A stretch of 64,000 bases of DNA from positions 3,348,001 to 3,412,000 of the forward strand of contig NZ_JARXYJ010000001.1 in the NCBI RefSeq assembly GCF_029894425.1, in the 5' to 3' direction. The DNA comes from Streptomyces sp. SAI-127 (lineage in GTDB: Bacteria; Actinomycetota; Actinomycetes; Streptomycetales; Streptomycetaceae). Both the position numbers and the translations under genes were made by a program. This document shows positions 8,335 to 17,464 of the stretch, piece after piece. The notes under the pieces were generated by a model. It was not told where the DNA came from and did no database searches. It worked only from the letters and a program-made list of their open reading frames with translations. Every line of letters starts with the position of its first letter. Position 1 is the stretch's first letter.

Positions 8335-11300
8335 CTAGCGAAGCCGCTGTGAAATCACCTTCGACACACCGTCGCCCTGCATGGAGACGCCGTACAGCGC
8401 GTCGGCGACCTCCATGGTCCGCTTCTGGTGCGTGATCACGATGAGCTGCGAGGCCTCCTGCAGCTCCTGCATGATGCGGATCAGCCGCTGCAGGTTGGTG
8501 TCGTCGAGGGCGGCCTCGACCTCGTCCATGACGTAGAAGGGGCTGGGCCGGGCCTTGAAGATCGACACCAGCAGCGCCACGGCGGTGAGCGAGCGCTCGC
8601 CACCGGAGAGCAACGACAGCCGCTTGACCTTCTTGCCGGGCGGACGTGCCTCGACGTCCACTCCGGTGGTGAGCATGTTGTCGGGGTCGGTCAGGATGAG
8701 CCGCCCCTCACCGCCCGGGAAGAGCCGGCTGAAGACACCCTCGAATTCCCGGGCCGTGTCCCGGTAGGCCTCGGTGAAGACCTGTTCGACGCGTTCATCG
8801 ACCTCCTTCACCACCTGAAGCAGGTCGGTGCGGGTCTTCTTCAGGTCCTCCAGCTGCTCACTGAGGAACTTGTGCCGCTCCTCCAGCGCCGCGAACTCCT
8901 CCAGGGCGAGCGGATTGACCTTGCCGAGCTGCTGATACGCCCGCTCGGCCGCCTTGAGCCGCTTCTCCTGCTCGGCCCGGTGGAACTGCTTCGGCTGGTT
9001 GCGCGGATGCTCCGGATCGTCGGGCAGTTCCTCGCCCTCGGCGGGCGGGGAGGGCGGTACCGGCTGGTGGGGGCCGTACTCGTCGATGAGCCCCGCCGGT
9101 TCGACACCCAGTTCCTCCAGCGCCTTGGTCTCCAGCTGCTCGATCCGCATCCGCTTCTCTGCGCCGAGCACCTCGCCGCGGTGGACGGAGTCGGTCAGCT
9201 TGTCGAGCTCGGACTTGAGATCGCGCCCGGTGTTCCGCGCGGCGGTCAACTCCCGTTCCCTGAGCGCCTTGGCGGCGTCGGCGGCGGTCCGCTCCTCGTC
9301 CGCGCGCGCGAGGGACACCTCGACGTGCGCGAGCAGCTGCCGCGCACCGGAGGCGACAGCCTCGGCCACGGCGGCCTCGTGCCGCAACCGGGCCCGCCGC
9401 TGTTCGGCACGCGCGCGTGCGTCCCGCTCCGCACGGGCGGCACGGTCGAGGGAGTCGGCCCGTCCGGCCAGCCCCTTGACCCGCTCCTCATGTGTACGGA
9501 CCTGGAGGCGGGCCTCCATCTCGGTCTGGCGGGCGTTGGCGCCGTCGGCGGCGAGACGGTCCCGTACCGAGGTGTCGGGCTCCTCCTCCACCGGCATCTC
9601 CTCGGCGACGGCGAGCCGTTCGGCGAGTTCCTCGACCTCTTCGAGCGCCTTCTCCAGGGCGTCCTGTGCTCGCGCGGCAGCCGCGGCGGACCGCTCCGCC
9701 TCGCCGGCGGCACCTTTCGCCTGGCCGGCGAGGCGGCCGAGCTGCTGGGCGACGGCCGACTTCTCCCGGTCCGCGGCGCGGCGGCGCTCTCCGAGCTCCT
9801 CCACTCGGGCCGTGCACTCCTTGCGGTGTGCCACCGCCGCGTGCTGGGCCTCGCCGAGTTCCTCGCACTGCACGGCCAGCTCTTCGAGTTCGGCGGCGGC
9901 CTGGTCGACGGATGCCTGTACTTCGAGGAGGCTGGGGGCGCCCGCGGAGCCGCCGTGCGCGAAGTGGGCGCCGAGCAGGTCGCCTTCGGCGGTGACGGCG
10001 GTGAGGTGGGGGTTGGCGTAGACGAGGTCTTCGGCATCTTCGAGGGTGCCGACGACGACGATGCCGTGGAGCAGGCGGCGGACGGCCGGCATGAGGTCGG
10101 ACGGGCCGCGGACGAGATCTGCCGCGTGGTGCCGTGCGGCGTCCGCGGGTGCGTCGTGGCCGGCCGCGCCCCCAAAGGGCGCGTCTTCTGGGGCCCCTGC
10201 CAAGAGGAGTGATGCTCGGCCTGCGTCCTGCTTCCGCAGCAGCCTGATCGCGTCGGCCGCCGCCGAAGGCGAGGTCACCGCCAGGGCGTCCGCCGCCGCG
10301 CCGAACGCCGCCGCCAGTGCCACCTCGTGCCCCGGTCTCACCGTCAGCAACTCCGCCGCCGGACCCAGCAGTCCGGTGAGACGATCCTTCGCGCCCAGCA
10401 GCGCTCCCGTCCCGTCCTTCCTCCGCAGTCCCATCGCCAGCGCCTCATGCCGGGCCTGCGTCGCCGCGCGTTTGCGTTCCGCCGCCGTGACCGCCTCTCG
10501 GGCCACCGTCAGGGCTGCCTCCGCCTCGGCAAGCCGGCGCTTCGCCGCGTCGTGCCGCTCCGCCAGTTCCGCGTCGCCCGCGTCCAGGCCGTCCACCTCG
10601 GCTTTCAGCGCCTCGTACTCCTCCTGCGCGGCGACCGCGCGCTCCTGGGACTCGTCCCGGGCGGCGGCGAGGCGGTCGATCTCGGCCTGGGCGGAGGCGG
10701 CGCGGGAACGGGCCGCGTTGACCTGGCCACCCAGCCGGGCGAGGCCCTCGCGGCGGTCGGCGATGGCGCGGGCGACGTCCTTCAGTCGCCGTTCCTCCTG
10801 GGTGAGGTCCCGCTCCAGTTCGGCGCGGTGCGCGACCGTGTCCTCCAGGGCGTGCTCGGCCGCCTCCAGGGCCGCCTCCAGCTCGGCCTCCTGCTCGCGG
10901 ATGCGGGCGGCCTCGCGCTCCATGTCCTCGGGGTCACGCCCCCGCCGTTCCTCGGGCGGCGCCGAGGTCGCGCTCTTCACGCGTGCGTCGGCCAGCGAGA
11001 CCGTGCCGCGCACCCGCTCGGCGAGCTGGGACAGCTCGTACCAGGTCTGCTGGGCCCGCTGGAGCCGGGGTGTGAGCTGCCGGACCTCGTCCTCCAGAAG
11101 AGCCTCGCGCTGGAGGGCCTTCTTCAGCTCCTGCTCGGCGGCTTCCTTGCGTCCCTTCAGCGCGGCCTCGTCCGCGACCTCGGTCTGCAGCGCCTGCCGC
11201 AGTCGTACGAGATCGTCGGCGAGCAGCCGGAGGCGGGCGTCTCTCAGGTCGGCCTGGATGACGGCGGCCCGGCGGGCGACCGCGGCCTGCCGGCCGAGCG

Positions 11301-11910
11301 GCTTGAGCTGGCGCCGGAGTTCGTCGGTCAGGTCCTGCACGCGCGCGAGGTTGGCCTGCATCGCGTCCAGCTTGCGGAGGGCCTTCTCCTTGCGCTTGCG
11401 GTGCTTGAGGACTCCGGCGGCCTCCTCGATGAAGGCCCGGCGGCCCGTCGGATCGGCGTGCAGCACGGAGTCGAGCTGCCCCTGGCCGACGATGACGTGC
11501 ATCTCGCGGCCGATGCCGGAGTCGGAGAGCAGATCCTGGATGTCGAGGAGGCGGCAGGTGTCGCCGTTGATCTGGTACTCGCTGCCGCCGTTGCGGAACA
11601 TGATCCGCGTGATGGTGACCTCGGCGTACTCGATGGGCAGGGCGCCGTCGGAGTTGTCGATGGTCAGTGACACCTCGGCGCGGCCCAGCGGCGGGCGGCC
11701 GGTGGTGCCGGCGAAGATGACGTCCTCCATCTTGCCGCCGCGCAACGACTTGGCACCCTGCTCGCCCATGACCCAGCTGAGCGCGTCCACGACGTTGGAC
11801 TTGCCTGAGCCGTTCGGCCCCACGACACAGGTGATCCCCGGCTCGAACCGGAGCGTGGTCGCCGAGGCGAACGACTTGAACCCTCGGAGGGTCAGCGCCT
11901 TGAGGTGCAC
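8335..11910 (-). CDS. smc: SMC, chromosome segregation/condensation ATPase
   Basis: A 1191-residue structural-maintenance-of-chromosomes protein, the usual bacterial length. It forms a dimer that, with ScpA/ScpB, organises the chromosome. The GTG at 11910 is chosen because the protein then begins HLKALTLRGFKSFA as in other SMCs. Walker A is GPNGSGKSNVVDA (near residue 32); two coiled coils flank a hinge around residues 500-670 (AAFGAAADALAV, GAHFAHGGSAGAPS); the C-terminal head has the signature LSLLSGGERSLTAVAL and Walker B FYVMDEVEAALDD. It stands between the 67-residue coiled-coil gene and glcP on the same strand. Confidence 0.97.
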   Translation of the reverse strand: MHLKALTLRGFKSFASATTLRFEPGITCVVGPNGSGKSNVVDALSWVMGEQGAKSLRGGKMEDVIFAGTTGRPPLGRAEVSLTIDNSDGALPIEYAEVTITRIMFRNGGSEYQINGDTCRLLDIQDLLSDSGIGREMHVIVGQGQLDSVLHADPTGRRAFIEEAAGVLKHRKRKEKALRKLDAMQANLARVQDLTDELRRQLKPLGRQAAVARRAAVIQADLRDARLRLLADDLVRLRQALQTEVADEAALKGRKEAAEQELKKALQREALLEDEVRQLTPRLQRAQQTWYELSQLAERVRGTVSLADARVKSATSAPPEERRGRDPEDMEREAARIREQEAELEAALEAAEHALEDTVAHRAELERDLTQEERRLKDVARAIADRREGLARLGGQVNAARSRAASAQAEIDRLAAARDESQERAVAAQEEYEALKAEVDGLDAGDAELAERHDAAKRRLAEAEAALTVAREAVTAAERKRAATQARHEALAMGLRRKDGTGALLGAKDRLTGLLGPAAELLTVRPGHEVALAAAFGAAADALAVTSPSAAADAIRLLRKQDAGRASLLLAGAPEDAPFGGAAGHDAPADAARHHAADLVRGPSDLMPAVRRLLHGIVVVGTLEDAEDLVYANPHLTAVTAEGDLLGAHFAHGGSAGAPSLLEVQASVDQAAAELEELAVQCEELGEAQHAAVAHRKECTARVEELGERRRAADREKSAVAQQLGRLAGQAKGAAGEAERSAAAAARAQDALEKALEEVEELAERLAVAEEMPVEEEPDTSVRDRLAADGANARQTEMEARLQVRTHEERVKGLAGRADSLDRAARAERDARARAEQRRARLRHEAAVAEAVASGARQLLAHVEVSLARADEERTAADAAKALRERELTAARNTGRDLKSELDKLTDSVHRGEVLGAEKRMRIEQLETKALEELGVEPAGLIDEYGPHQPVPPSPPAEGEELPDDPEHPRNQPKQFHRAEQEKRLKAAERAYQQLGKVNPLALEEFAALEERHKFLSEQLEDLKKTRTDLLQVVKEVDERVEQVFTEAYRDTAREFEGVFSRLFPGGEGRLILTDPDNMLTTGVDVEARPPGKKVKRLSLLSGGERSLTAVALLVSIFKARPSPFYVMDEVEAALDDTNLQRLIRIMQELQEASQLIVITHQKRTMEVADALYGVSMQGDGVSKVISQRLR

Positions 11911-12036
11911 GCCGCTGGACTCTACCTTCCGGGGGTGTCTCACTCCATGAACGCGGTGTTGCCCGCGGTTTCACCGTTGAACGTGCAGGGCACACCAAAC
12001 GTTAAGAGAGTGAAAGGGTGCACGGGGGCAAGAAAG

Positions 12037-12058
12037 AAGGGACGCCGAAGCGTCCCTT
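12037..12058 (-). terminator. Terminator of the 67-residue coiled-coil gene
   Basis: Read on the minus strand: AAGGGACGC-TTCG-GCGTCCCTT, a perfect 9-bp stem with a stable UUCG tetraloop, followed by pyrimidine-rich CTTTCTTGCC. It lies 75 bases past the stop at 12133 and ahead of smc, so smc is probably transcribed from its own promoter within 11911-12036. Confidence 0.8.
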
Positions 12059-12132
12059 GCAAACTCTGACAACTTAGCGGTTGATACAGGCCGCCCAACC
12101 ACTGCGTGAGCTGTCGTGGAGCGATGCAGTGA

Positions 12133-12336
12133 TCAGGTGAGCGCAGGCTCCGCCTGGTGTGCGTCGATGCTCTCCATGAGACTTTCGTGAGAAGCGGCAG
12201 CCGCGAGCGCGTCGTTCTCGGCCTGAATCCGTACGAGCTCGGATTCCAGATCCTGTACGCGCTGCTGGAGCCGTCGCATCTCGGCGAGGAGTCGAGGGTC
12301 GGAGCCGCCGACGTAACCGAGAAGCGCCTTTGCCAT
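12133..12336 (-). CDS. Small coiled-coil protein, 67 residues
   Basis: Starts MAKALLGYVGGSDPRLLAEM; the ATG at 12336 has TGGAGGA 9 bases upstream. Residues about 17-47 form a heptad pattern (RLLAEMRRLQQRVQDLESEL), indicating a short dimeric coiled coil. The rest is acidic and probably flexible. No membrane segment is present. A near-identical protein is found in this position in other streptomycetes as far as I recall, without assigned function. It has its own terminator and a 380-base upstream region, so it is an independent transcription unit between acyP and smc. Confidence 0.82.
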   Translation of the reverse strand: MAKALLGYVGGSDPRLLAEMRRLQQRVQDLESELVRIQAENDALAAAASHESLMESIDAHQAEPALT

Positions 12337-12699
12337 GATGGATGGTCCTCCACACTGAGTGACCGACCGAAGCGGTGTGGGTCGTGAGGGATTCGCACCC
12401 GCGGTGCTTGACACTCTTGAGTTCATGCTGCTGTTCATCCATGCCAAACAGCTAAGGTGCGCGGGGTGCTTTCAGCGTCTCACCAAAAAGTTTGACGGTC
12501 AACACGATCACGCCCCGTATTGGCGGACAACCCGGTCCGGCGCGACCTGAGACGGCGGCGCTGCGGCTCCCTCGGGGCCCTCGGGACGTGACGATCACTC
12601 TTAGGCGCGGAGCTTGCCACGGCACGGCCTTCTTGGCAACCACCAGCGACTTTCTGCTTCGGGCAGGTGCCAGTGGCATGTCCCTCCGCTTCCGCCTGG
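12337..12699. other. Long gap between the coiled-coil gene and acyP
   Basis: About 360 bases without a gene I can support. Short open frames on both strands (for example 12452-12679 minus and 12492-12743 plus) lack ribosome sites and recognisable products. The part 12400-12520 is comparatively A/T-rich and probably contains the promoter of the small coiled-coil gene. Confidence 0.4.
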
Positions 12700-12718
12700 G
12701 CCGTTTTACAGAAACGGC
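12700..12718 (-). terminator. Hairpin directly after acyP
   Basis: GCCGTTT-TACAG-AAACGGC, a 7-bp perfect stem that begins at the base next to the acyP stop codon. No strong T-run follows on the minus strand, so efficiency is uncertain. Confidence 0.6.
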
Positions 12719-13000
12719 TCATCGGATGGCGAAGCCGTCGTAACCCCCACGAGGTGTGTCCCAGATCTCGGTGACGCCGTCTACGCGGCCGGGCGTGTCG
12801 TCACCCAGAAGCCAGTCGAGAAGTCCCTGGCATCCCTTTCGCGGTCCCTCGGCGACCACTTGCACGCGTCCGTCGTCCAGATTGAGAGCAAAACCACTCA
12901 GGCCGCCGATCTCCAGGGCCTTGGCCCGCGTGAACCAGCGGAAACCCACACCTTGGACGCGTCCGCGCACCCAGGCGACCAGTCGTACATCCTCGCTCAT
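12719..13000 (-). CDS. acyP: Acylphosphatase
   Basis: A 93-residue enzyme of the usual size that hydrolyses acyl phosphates in the cytoplasm. The signature [18 protein letters not shown] (residues about 11-28) carries the phosphate-binding loop with the catalytic Arg, and [18 protein letters not shown] supplies the catalytic Asn (LN-DGR). The C-terminal half is complete. It is divergent from the CAP-domain gene, with a 174-base shared promoter region, and is followed by a hairpin. Identification is firm; the physiological substrate is not known. Confidence 0.94.
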   Translation of the reverse strand: MSEDVRLVAWVRGRVQGVGFRWFTRAKALEIGGLSGFALNLDDGRVQVVAEGPRKGCQGLLDWLLGDDTPGRVDGVTEIWDTPRGGYDGFAIR

Positions 13001-13174
13001 GGGTGCAACCTAACCGGCCAATGTCTCTCTGGGCACTCCCTCCCCAGGCGCCATGCGGTACTGTCCGCTGCCAATGAATCTCATACGAAACTCACTCGAT
13101 CGTGTGGGTTTTGTGACTTTGGTTGACCGGGGGGACGCGTCGACCTCACGAACGAGGACTAGGAAGGCAAGCAC

Positions 13175-14254
13175 ATGGGACGCCACCGACGCTCCGCCGC
13201 CGGCCGCGCCGCCACGGGCCGCGCCACGGGGGTAACAGCGACACACGGCTCCTACGGGAGCGGTTACGACCCACAGGACTCGTACAACTTCGCCTCGGCG
13301 GGCGCCGCGACCTACCCCGGCCAGGAGGACCCCGACCCCTACGCGCGCAGTGACGCCTACCTGTTCGCGTCGGAGGAGGAGTACGCGCTCTACCGGGGCG
13401 AGGGCTACACGCCCGCCGACGGTTCCCGGCGCAGCGGGTCGCACCGCCGGCGCAAGCGGAACCTCGTGACGCCGGTCAAGAGCGGTCTGCTCGGGGTCTC
13501 GGCGGCCGTCGCGATCGGCACGGTCGCGGTCGCCACCGGTGTGGTGCCCGGCCTGGACAACTACAAGCTCGGCGGCGGCAGCACCACCGGCGGCGATGTG
13601 CAGGCGGCGGGCTCGCCCACCAACACCCCGGCCGAGCAGGGCGGCACCTCCGGCAGCGCCGACAGCCGTGAGGACGGCAGCTCGACGAGCCGGAATGGCG
13701 ACCGCGCCTCCTCGCCCTCGTCCTCGCCGTCCCCGTCGGCCTCGACGGCCACTCCGACCGAGAAGCCGACGAAGAAGCCTGCGGCCCCGCCGAGCAAGAA
13801 GCCGAAGGCGACGCCTCCCCAGAAGGAGAAGGAGCCGGCGAAGAAGGAGACCGCCGCGCCCGTGGAGGTCTCGACCGAGGCCGCCGCGGCGGCCGAGGTA
13901 CTCAGGCTCGTCAATGCCGAGCGGGCGAACGTGGGCTGCAGCCCCGTCGCCGCCAACAGCGCGCTGGCCGATCTCGCCGAGGCCTTCAGCAAGGCCATGG
14001 CCGACCAGGGCTTCTTCGACCACACCGACCCGAGCGGCGCCACGCCGTGGGACCGGGCCGCGCAGGCCGGGATAACCAGCCTCGGCGGCGAGAACATAGC
14101 CCGGGGCCAGTCCGACCCGGCGGCGGTCATGGAGGCCTGGATGAACAGCCCCGGCCACAAGGCCAACATACTGAACTGTGACTTCAAGACGCTGGGCGTG
14201 GGTGTGGTCTTCGGTTCGGGCGGCCCCTGGTGGACGCAGGACTTCGGCTACTAG
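13175..14254 (+). CDS. CAP-domain (SCP/PR1) protein with N-terminal membrane anchor
   Basis: A 359-residue protein starting at ATG 13175 after AGGAAGGC. Residues 1-100 are hydrophilic, Tyr/Gly/Asp-rich and end in basic RRRKRNLV. A single membrane helix follows (about 108-128, GLLGVSAAVAIGTVAVATGV), then a long Ser/Pro/Lys-rich stalk (130-230) and a C-terminal CAP domain (about 235-359). The domain shows LRLVNAERANVGCSPV, FFDHTDPSG, GENIARGQ and WMNSPGHKANILN, including the two His residues of the CAP cavity. The topology suggests an N-in protein that displays the CAP domain outside the membrane. The role of bacterial CAP domains is poorly defined. Confidence 0.87.
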   Translation: MGRHRRSAAGRAATGRATGVTATHGSYGSGYDPQDSYNFASAGAATYPGQEDPDPYARSDAYLFASEEEYALYRGEGYTPADGSRRSGSHRRRKRNLVTPVKSGLLGVSAAVAIGTVAVATGVVPGLDNYKLGGGSTTGGDVQAAGSPTNTPAEQGGTSGSADSREDGSSTSRNGDRASSPSSSPSPSASTATPTEKPTKKPAAPPSKKPKATPPQKEKEPAKKETAAPVEVSTEAAAAAEVLRLVNAERANVGCSPVAANSALADLAEAFSKAMADQGFFDHTDPSGATPWDRAAQAGITSLGGENIARGQSDPAAVMEAWMNSPGHKANILNCDFKTLGVGVVFGSGGPWWTQDFGY

Positions 14255-14272
14255 AGGACACCGAGACGCGTC

Positions 14273-14310
14273 GCACTAACTTGTAGTTAGTGCCACCTGT
14301 TGGTTAGTGC
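14273..14310 (+). promoter_or_regulatory. Operator/promoter of the HxlR-type gene: palindrome plus third half-site
   Basis: GCACTAAC (14273-14280), five bases, then GTTAGTGC (14286-14293) form a perfect 8-bp dyad. A third copy, GTTAGTGC, is at 14303-14310, exactly 17 bases after the second. The last half-site ends 22 bases before the regulator's ATG, so binding would occlude its promoter. Autoregulation by the adjacent HxlR protein is the simplest inference. Confidence 0.7.
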
Positions 14311-14332
14311 TGCTTTCCAGTACGCTCGTGAT

Positions 14333-14734
14333 ATGGACACCACGCAGCAGCCCCTGGAGGCACGGGACCTCCCGTACGACGTGTTCGCCAAGGCCTGCCC
14401 CTCGCGCGGCACGCTGGAGCATGTGACGGGCCGCTGGGGCGGACTCACGCTCGGCGCCCTGTACGAGGGCTCGCTGCGCTTCAACGAGCTGCGCCGCCGG
14501 GTCGACGGCGTGAGCGAGAAGATGCTCTCGCAGACGCTCCAGGCGCTGGAGCGCGACGGCCTGGTGCACCGCGAGGCCCAGCCCACCAACCCGCCCCGGG
14601 TCGACTACGAACTGACCCCGCTGGGCCGCGAGGTCGCCGAGCGGCTGCTGGGCCTCATCCACTTCGTCGAGGGCCGCATGGACGACGTCCTGGCCGCCCG
14701 CGAGCGTTACGACGTGACGCGCGGCGCCCGCTGA
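14333..14734 (+). CDS. HxlR-family transcriptional regulator
   Basis: A 133-residue winged-helix regulator. The ATG at 14333 gives the family N-terminus [18 protein letters not shown] followed by the diagnostic [20 protein letters not shown], with a Cys at the position used for redox or electrophile sensing in some members. The recognition region is [20 protein letters not shown], and the wing is [20 protein letters not shown]. No ribosome site precedes the ATG, so the mRNA may be nearly leaderless. Its last 28 bases overlap the 3' end of mutM on the opposite strand. No divergent target gene is adjacent, which points to self-regulation plus distant targets. Confidence 0.9.
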   Translation: MDTTQQPLEARDLPYDVFAKACPSRGTLEHVTGRWGGLTLGALYEGSLRFNELRRRVDGVSEKMLSQTLQALERDGLVHREAQPTNPPRVDYELTPLGREVAERLLGLIHFVEGRMDDVLAARERYDVTRGAR

Positions 14735-15567
14735 CACCTCGGGCAGAAGTAGCTGGACCGGTTCATCCACGGCCGCCGGCGCATCGGCGTACCGCACCGC
14801 TTGCACGGCAGCCCCTCCCGGCCGTACGCGTCGAGGGACCGGTCGAAGTAACCGGACTCGCCGTTGACGTTGACGTACAGGCTGTCGAAGCTGGTGCCGC
14901 CGACCGCGAGGGCCTCGTTCATCACGTCCCGGACGTGGCCCAGGAGTTCGGCCGTGCGCGGGCGCGTGAAGTTCGCGGTGGGGCGCTCGTAGTGGATGCG
15001 GGAGCGCCAAAGGGCCTCGTCCGCGTAGATGTTGCCGACTCCGCTGATCAACGACTGGTCGAGCAGAGCCCGTTTGATGGTGCTGCGCTTGCGGCGCAGG
15101 GCCTGGTGGAAGGCCTCGTCGTCGAAGAGCGGGTCGAGAGGGTCGCGCGCGATGTGCGCGATCACGTCGGGCAGACCGTCGGGGGTGTTGTCGTGCAACG
15201 ACAGCCCGCCGAAGGTCCGTTGGTCGACGAAGCGCAGCTCGGTGTCCACCTCGTCCGCGAACCTCACCCGGATCCTGAGGTGCTTCTCGTCGGGGGCGGC
15301 ATGCGGCTGGACTAGCAGCTGGCCGCTCATGCCGAGGTGCGCCAGGATCGACTGGTCCGTGTCCTCCAGGGGCAGCCAGAGGTACTTCCCGCGGCGGCTC
15401 GGGGTGCCGACGCGGCGGCCCTTGAGACGGTGCGCGAAGTCGTCGGCACCGGCGAGGTGACGGCGGACCGCACGCGGATGCAGCACCTCGGCCTCGGCGA
15501 CCGTACGGTGGGCGACCCACCGCGCGAGGCCCCGCCGTACGACCTCGACCTCGGGCAACTCGGGCAT
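14707..15567 (-). CDS. mutM: Formamidopyrimidine-DNA glycosylase (Fpg/MutM)
   Basis: A 286-residue base-excision repair enzyme removing 8-oxoguanine and formamidopyrimidines. Catalytic Pro1-Glu2 is in [13 protein letters not shown] after the start Met. The middle has [11 protein letters not shown] and [10 protein letters not shown]; residues near 165-185 give [20 protein letters not shown] (helix-two-turn-helix). The C-terminal zinc finger is [24 protein letters not shown] with four Cys and its DNA-binding Arg. It lies downstream of rnc on the same strand, separated by a hairpin, an arrangement common in actinobacteria. The 3' end overlaps the opposing HxlR gene. Confidence 0.97.
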   Translation of the reverse strand: MPELPEVEVVRRGLARWVAHRTVAEAEVLHPRAVRRHLAGADDFAHRLKGRRVGTPSRRGKYLWLPLEDTDQSILAHLGMSGQLLVQPHAAPDEKHLRIRVRFADEVDTELRFVDQRTFGGLSLHDNTPDGLPDVIAHIARDPLDPLFDDEAFHQALRRKRSTIKRALLDQSLISGVGNIYADEALWRSRIHYERPTANFTRPRTAELLGHVRDVMNEALAVGGTSFDSLYVNVNGESGYFDRSLDAYGREGLPCKRCGTPMRRRPWMNRSSYFCPRCQRAPRVTS

Positions 15568-15597
15568 GGGGCTCCCCCGTCACGGACCGGTGTATGA

Positions 15598-15635
15598 CCG
15601 AGCGCCCGCCCCGGAGTTCGGGGGCAGGCGCTCGG
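15598..15635 (-). terminator. Hairpin between rnc and mutM
   Basis: CCGAGCGCC-GCC arms closing on a short loop: CCGAGCGCC at the left pairs with GGCGCTCGG at the right and the C-run/G-run inside continues the stem with one mismatch. It lies 38 bases past the rnc stop, so it may terminate or attenuate the rnc transcript before mutM, or protect the processed rnc end. Confidence 0.65.
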
Positions 15636-15673
15636 CTGCGCTGTTCGTCCAGACGCGCTGGGGCTTCCAGGCG

Positions 15674-16492
15674 TCAGGCGGAGACGGACGACGGACCTTC
15701 GTCGTCGTCCTTGGCGGCTTCGACGACCTCGACGGCCTCGACGGCCTTCTCGGCCACCGCCTTGGCGCGCTCGTCCGCGGCGGCCCGGATGGACCTCCAG
15801 GCGGACTCCGCGGCCTGCTGCTCCGCCTCCTTCTTGCTGCGGCCGGTGCCGGTGCCGTACGAGACGCCTCCGACGCGGGCGGCAGCAGTGAAGGTCTTCT
15901 CGTGATCGGGGCCGGTCTCCGTGACCAGGTACTCGGGCACGCCGAGCCCTTCGGTCGCGGTGAGCTCCTGGAGACTGGTCTTCCAGTCCAGGCCGGCACC
16001 GAGGTTGGAGGACTTCTCGATCAGGGGGTCGAACAGGCGGTGCACCAGTTCGGAGGCCGCTTCGAGACCCTGGTCGAGATAGACCGCGCCGATCACCGCT
16101 TCCAGGGTGTCGGCGAGGATGGACGCCTTGTCCCGGCCGCCTGTGCCCTCTTCACCACGGCCGAGCCGGATGAAGGAGCCCAGGTCGAGCCCGCGGCTGA
16201 CCTCCGCCAGTGCGCGTGAGTTGACCACCGCGGCCCGCAACTTGGCCAGTTGGCCTTCGGGCAGGTCGGGGTGGGTGGTGTACAGCGTGTCCGTGACCAC
16301 GAGGCCGAGCACGGAGTCCCCGAGGAACTCCAGCCGCTCGTTGGTCGGCAGACCGCCGTTCTCGTACGCGTACGAACGGTGGGTCAGCGCACGCACCAGA
16401 AGGGCGGACTCGAGTTTGTACCCGAGCCGCCCTTCCAACAGCGTGTGGGACGAGGCCTGGTTGTCGCCCGAGTTCTTCTTCGGCGTGGACAC
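15674..16492 (-). CDS. rnc: Ribonuclease III (AbsB)
   Basis: A 272-residue double-strand-specific endoribonuclease that processes rRNA and mRNAs and, in S. coelicolor (absB), affects antibiotic regulation. The GTG at 16492 has GAGAGG 5 bases upstream and gives [15 protein letters not shown]. The catalytic signature is [16 protein letters not shown], with [14 protein letters not shown] supplying the second metal ligands. A double-stranded-RNA-binding domain follows (about 170-240, [13 protein letters not shown]), then a charged Ala/Glu/Asp tail ([16 protein letters not shown]). It is transcribed after yceD and rpmF, with a 19-base gap to rpmF. Confidence 0.97.
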   Translation of the reverse strand: MSTPKKNSGDNQASSHTLLEGRLGYKLESALLVRALTHRSYAYENGGLPTNERLEFLGDSVLGLVVTDTLYTTHPDLPEGQLAKLRAAVVNSRALAEVSRGLDLGSFIRLGRGEEGTGGRDKASILADTLEAVIGAVYLDQGLEAASELVHRLFDPLIEKSSNLGAGLDWKTSLQELTATEGLGVPEYLVTETGPDHEKTFTAAARVGGVSYGTGTGRSKKEAEQQAAESAWRSIRAAADERAKAVAEKAVEAVEVVEAAKDDDEGPSSVSA

Positions 16493-16511
16493 AGTGCCTC
16501 TCACCAGCCGC

Positions 16512-16685
16512 TCAGACCTCGAGGACCTGGCGCTTGTTGTAGGTGCCACAAGCAGGGCACGCGATGTGCTGCAGCTTGGGCTCGTGGCAGCGCTCGCACG
16601 CAACCAGGGTGGGGACCGCAGCCTTCCACTGCGACCGGCGGTGGCGCGTGTTGCTGCGCGACATCTTCCGCTTCGGAACAGCCAC
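16512..16685 (-). CDS. rpmF: 50S ribosomal protein L32 (zinc-binding form)
   Basis: A 57-residue ribosomal protein. The GTG at 16685 gives [20 protein letters not shown], the universal L32 start. Four cysteines in CERCHEPK and [10 protein letters not shown] form the zinc ribbon, so this is the zinc-dependent paralogue. Its ribosome site, GGAGAAG, overlaps the stop codon of yceD 2 bases upstream, so the two are translationally coupled; rnc follows. The yceD-rpmF-rnc order is widely conserved. Confidence 0.97.
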   Translation of the reverse strand: MAVPKRKMSRSNTRHRRSQWKAAVPTLVACERCHEPKLQHIACPACGTYNKRQVLEV

Positions 16686-16687
16686 GG

Positions 16688-17332
16688 CTACTTCTCCTGC
16701 TTCTCGTCGACGCCAGGTTCGGCGCCGCTCATCTCGTCCTTCTCGCCGTCTTCGAGTGAACCGGCGAGTCCCTGCAGTGCCGCCCAACGGATGTCGACGG
16801 CGTCGTGGTGGTGGTCCGGGTCGTCCGTGAGCCGCGCCCCGCACTCGGAGCACAGGCCCAGACAGTCGTCCTGGCACACCGGCTGCATCGGCAGTGCGAG
16901 CACCACCGCATCGCGCAGCACGGGTTCGAGGTCGAACAGGCCGTCCTCGATGAAGAGCCTGTCCTCGTCTTCCTCGGCGTCGTCGGCCGGTTCCGCTTTC
17001 ACGCGGCCACGGTCGTCGGCGTCAGGGTACGAGAACATCTCCTGGAAATCCGCTTCGAGCACCAGCTCAAGCGGCTCCAGACACCTTACGCACTCCCCCT
17101 CGGCCTGTGCACGGGCGGTGCCTGTGACAAGCACCCCTTCCATGACCGACTCGAGGCGGAGCTCGAGCACGACCGGGGCGCCTTCCGGCACTCCGATCAC
17201 TCCCTGGATACCGAGGTCCTTGGGAGCGTCGATCTCACGGGTCAGGCGCTGCAGCGCGCCAGGACGCCGCCCCAGCTCGTGTGTGTCGAACACGAGAGGG
17301 TTGCGGTGGTCGAGGCGGGCGTTCAGGGCCAT
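16688..17332 (-). CDS. YceD/DUF177 family protein
   Basis: A 214-residue protein of the family nearly always encoded before rpmF. Relatives in other bacteria and plants affect 23S rRNA accumulation. Visible features are [18 protein letters not shown] at the start, an [11 protein letters not shown] pair of cysteines near residue 82, and a second cysteine set in [16 protein letters not shown] near residue 155, which together could bind zinc. The C-terminus is long, acidic and Gly/Glu-rich ([18 protein letters not shown]). The start Met at 17332 opens a good family match. Confidence 0.9.
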   Translation of the reverse strand: MALNARLDHRNPLVFDTHELGRRPGALQRLTREIDAPKDLGIQGVIGVPEGAPVVLELRLESVMEGVLVTGTARAQAEGECVRCLEPLELVLEADFQEMFSYPDADDRGRVKAEPADDAEEDEDRLFIEDGLFDLEPVLRDAVVLALPMQPVCQDDCLGLCSECGARLTDDPDHHHDAVDIRWAALQGLAGSLEDGEKDEMSGAEPGVDEKQEK

Positions 17333-17464
17333 TCCTGCTTTCGATCTTCGAGCTCAGAGGGTCGCCGCCCTTCGGTGCTCCCGGGCAGCGTTGATCGCGG
17401 ACGTACGCGCGACCGAAGAGCCAGGATACTGGACCTTTCGCTCACGGCCCAATCCGGTGGTCCC

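Noticed and set aside
12452..12743. Short open frames in the gap before acyP
   Set aside because: No ribosome site and no recognisable product; codon use does not favour either strand.
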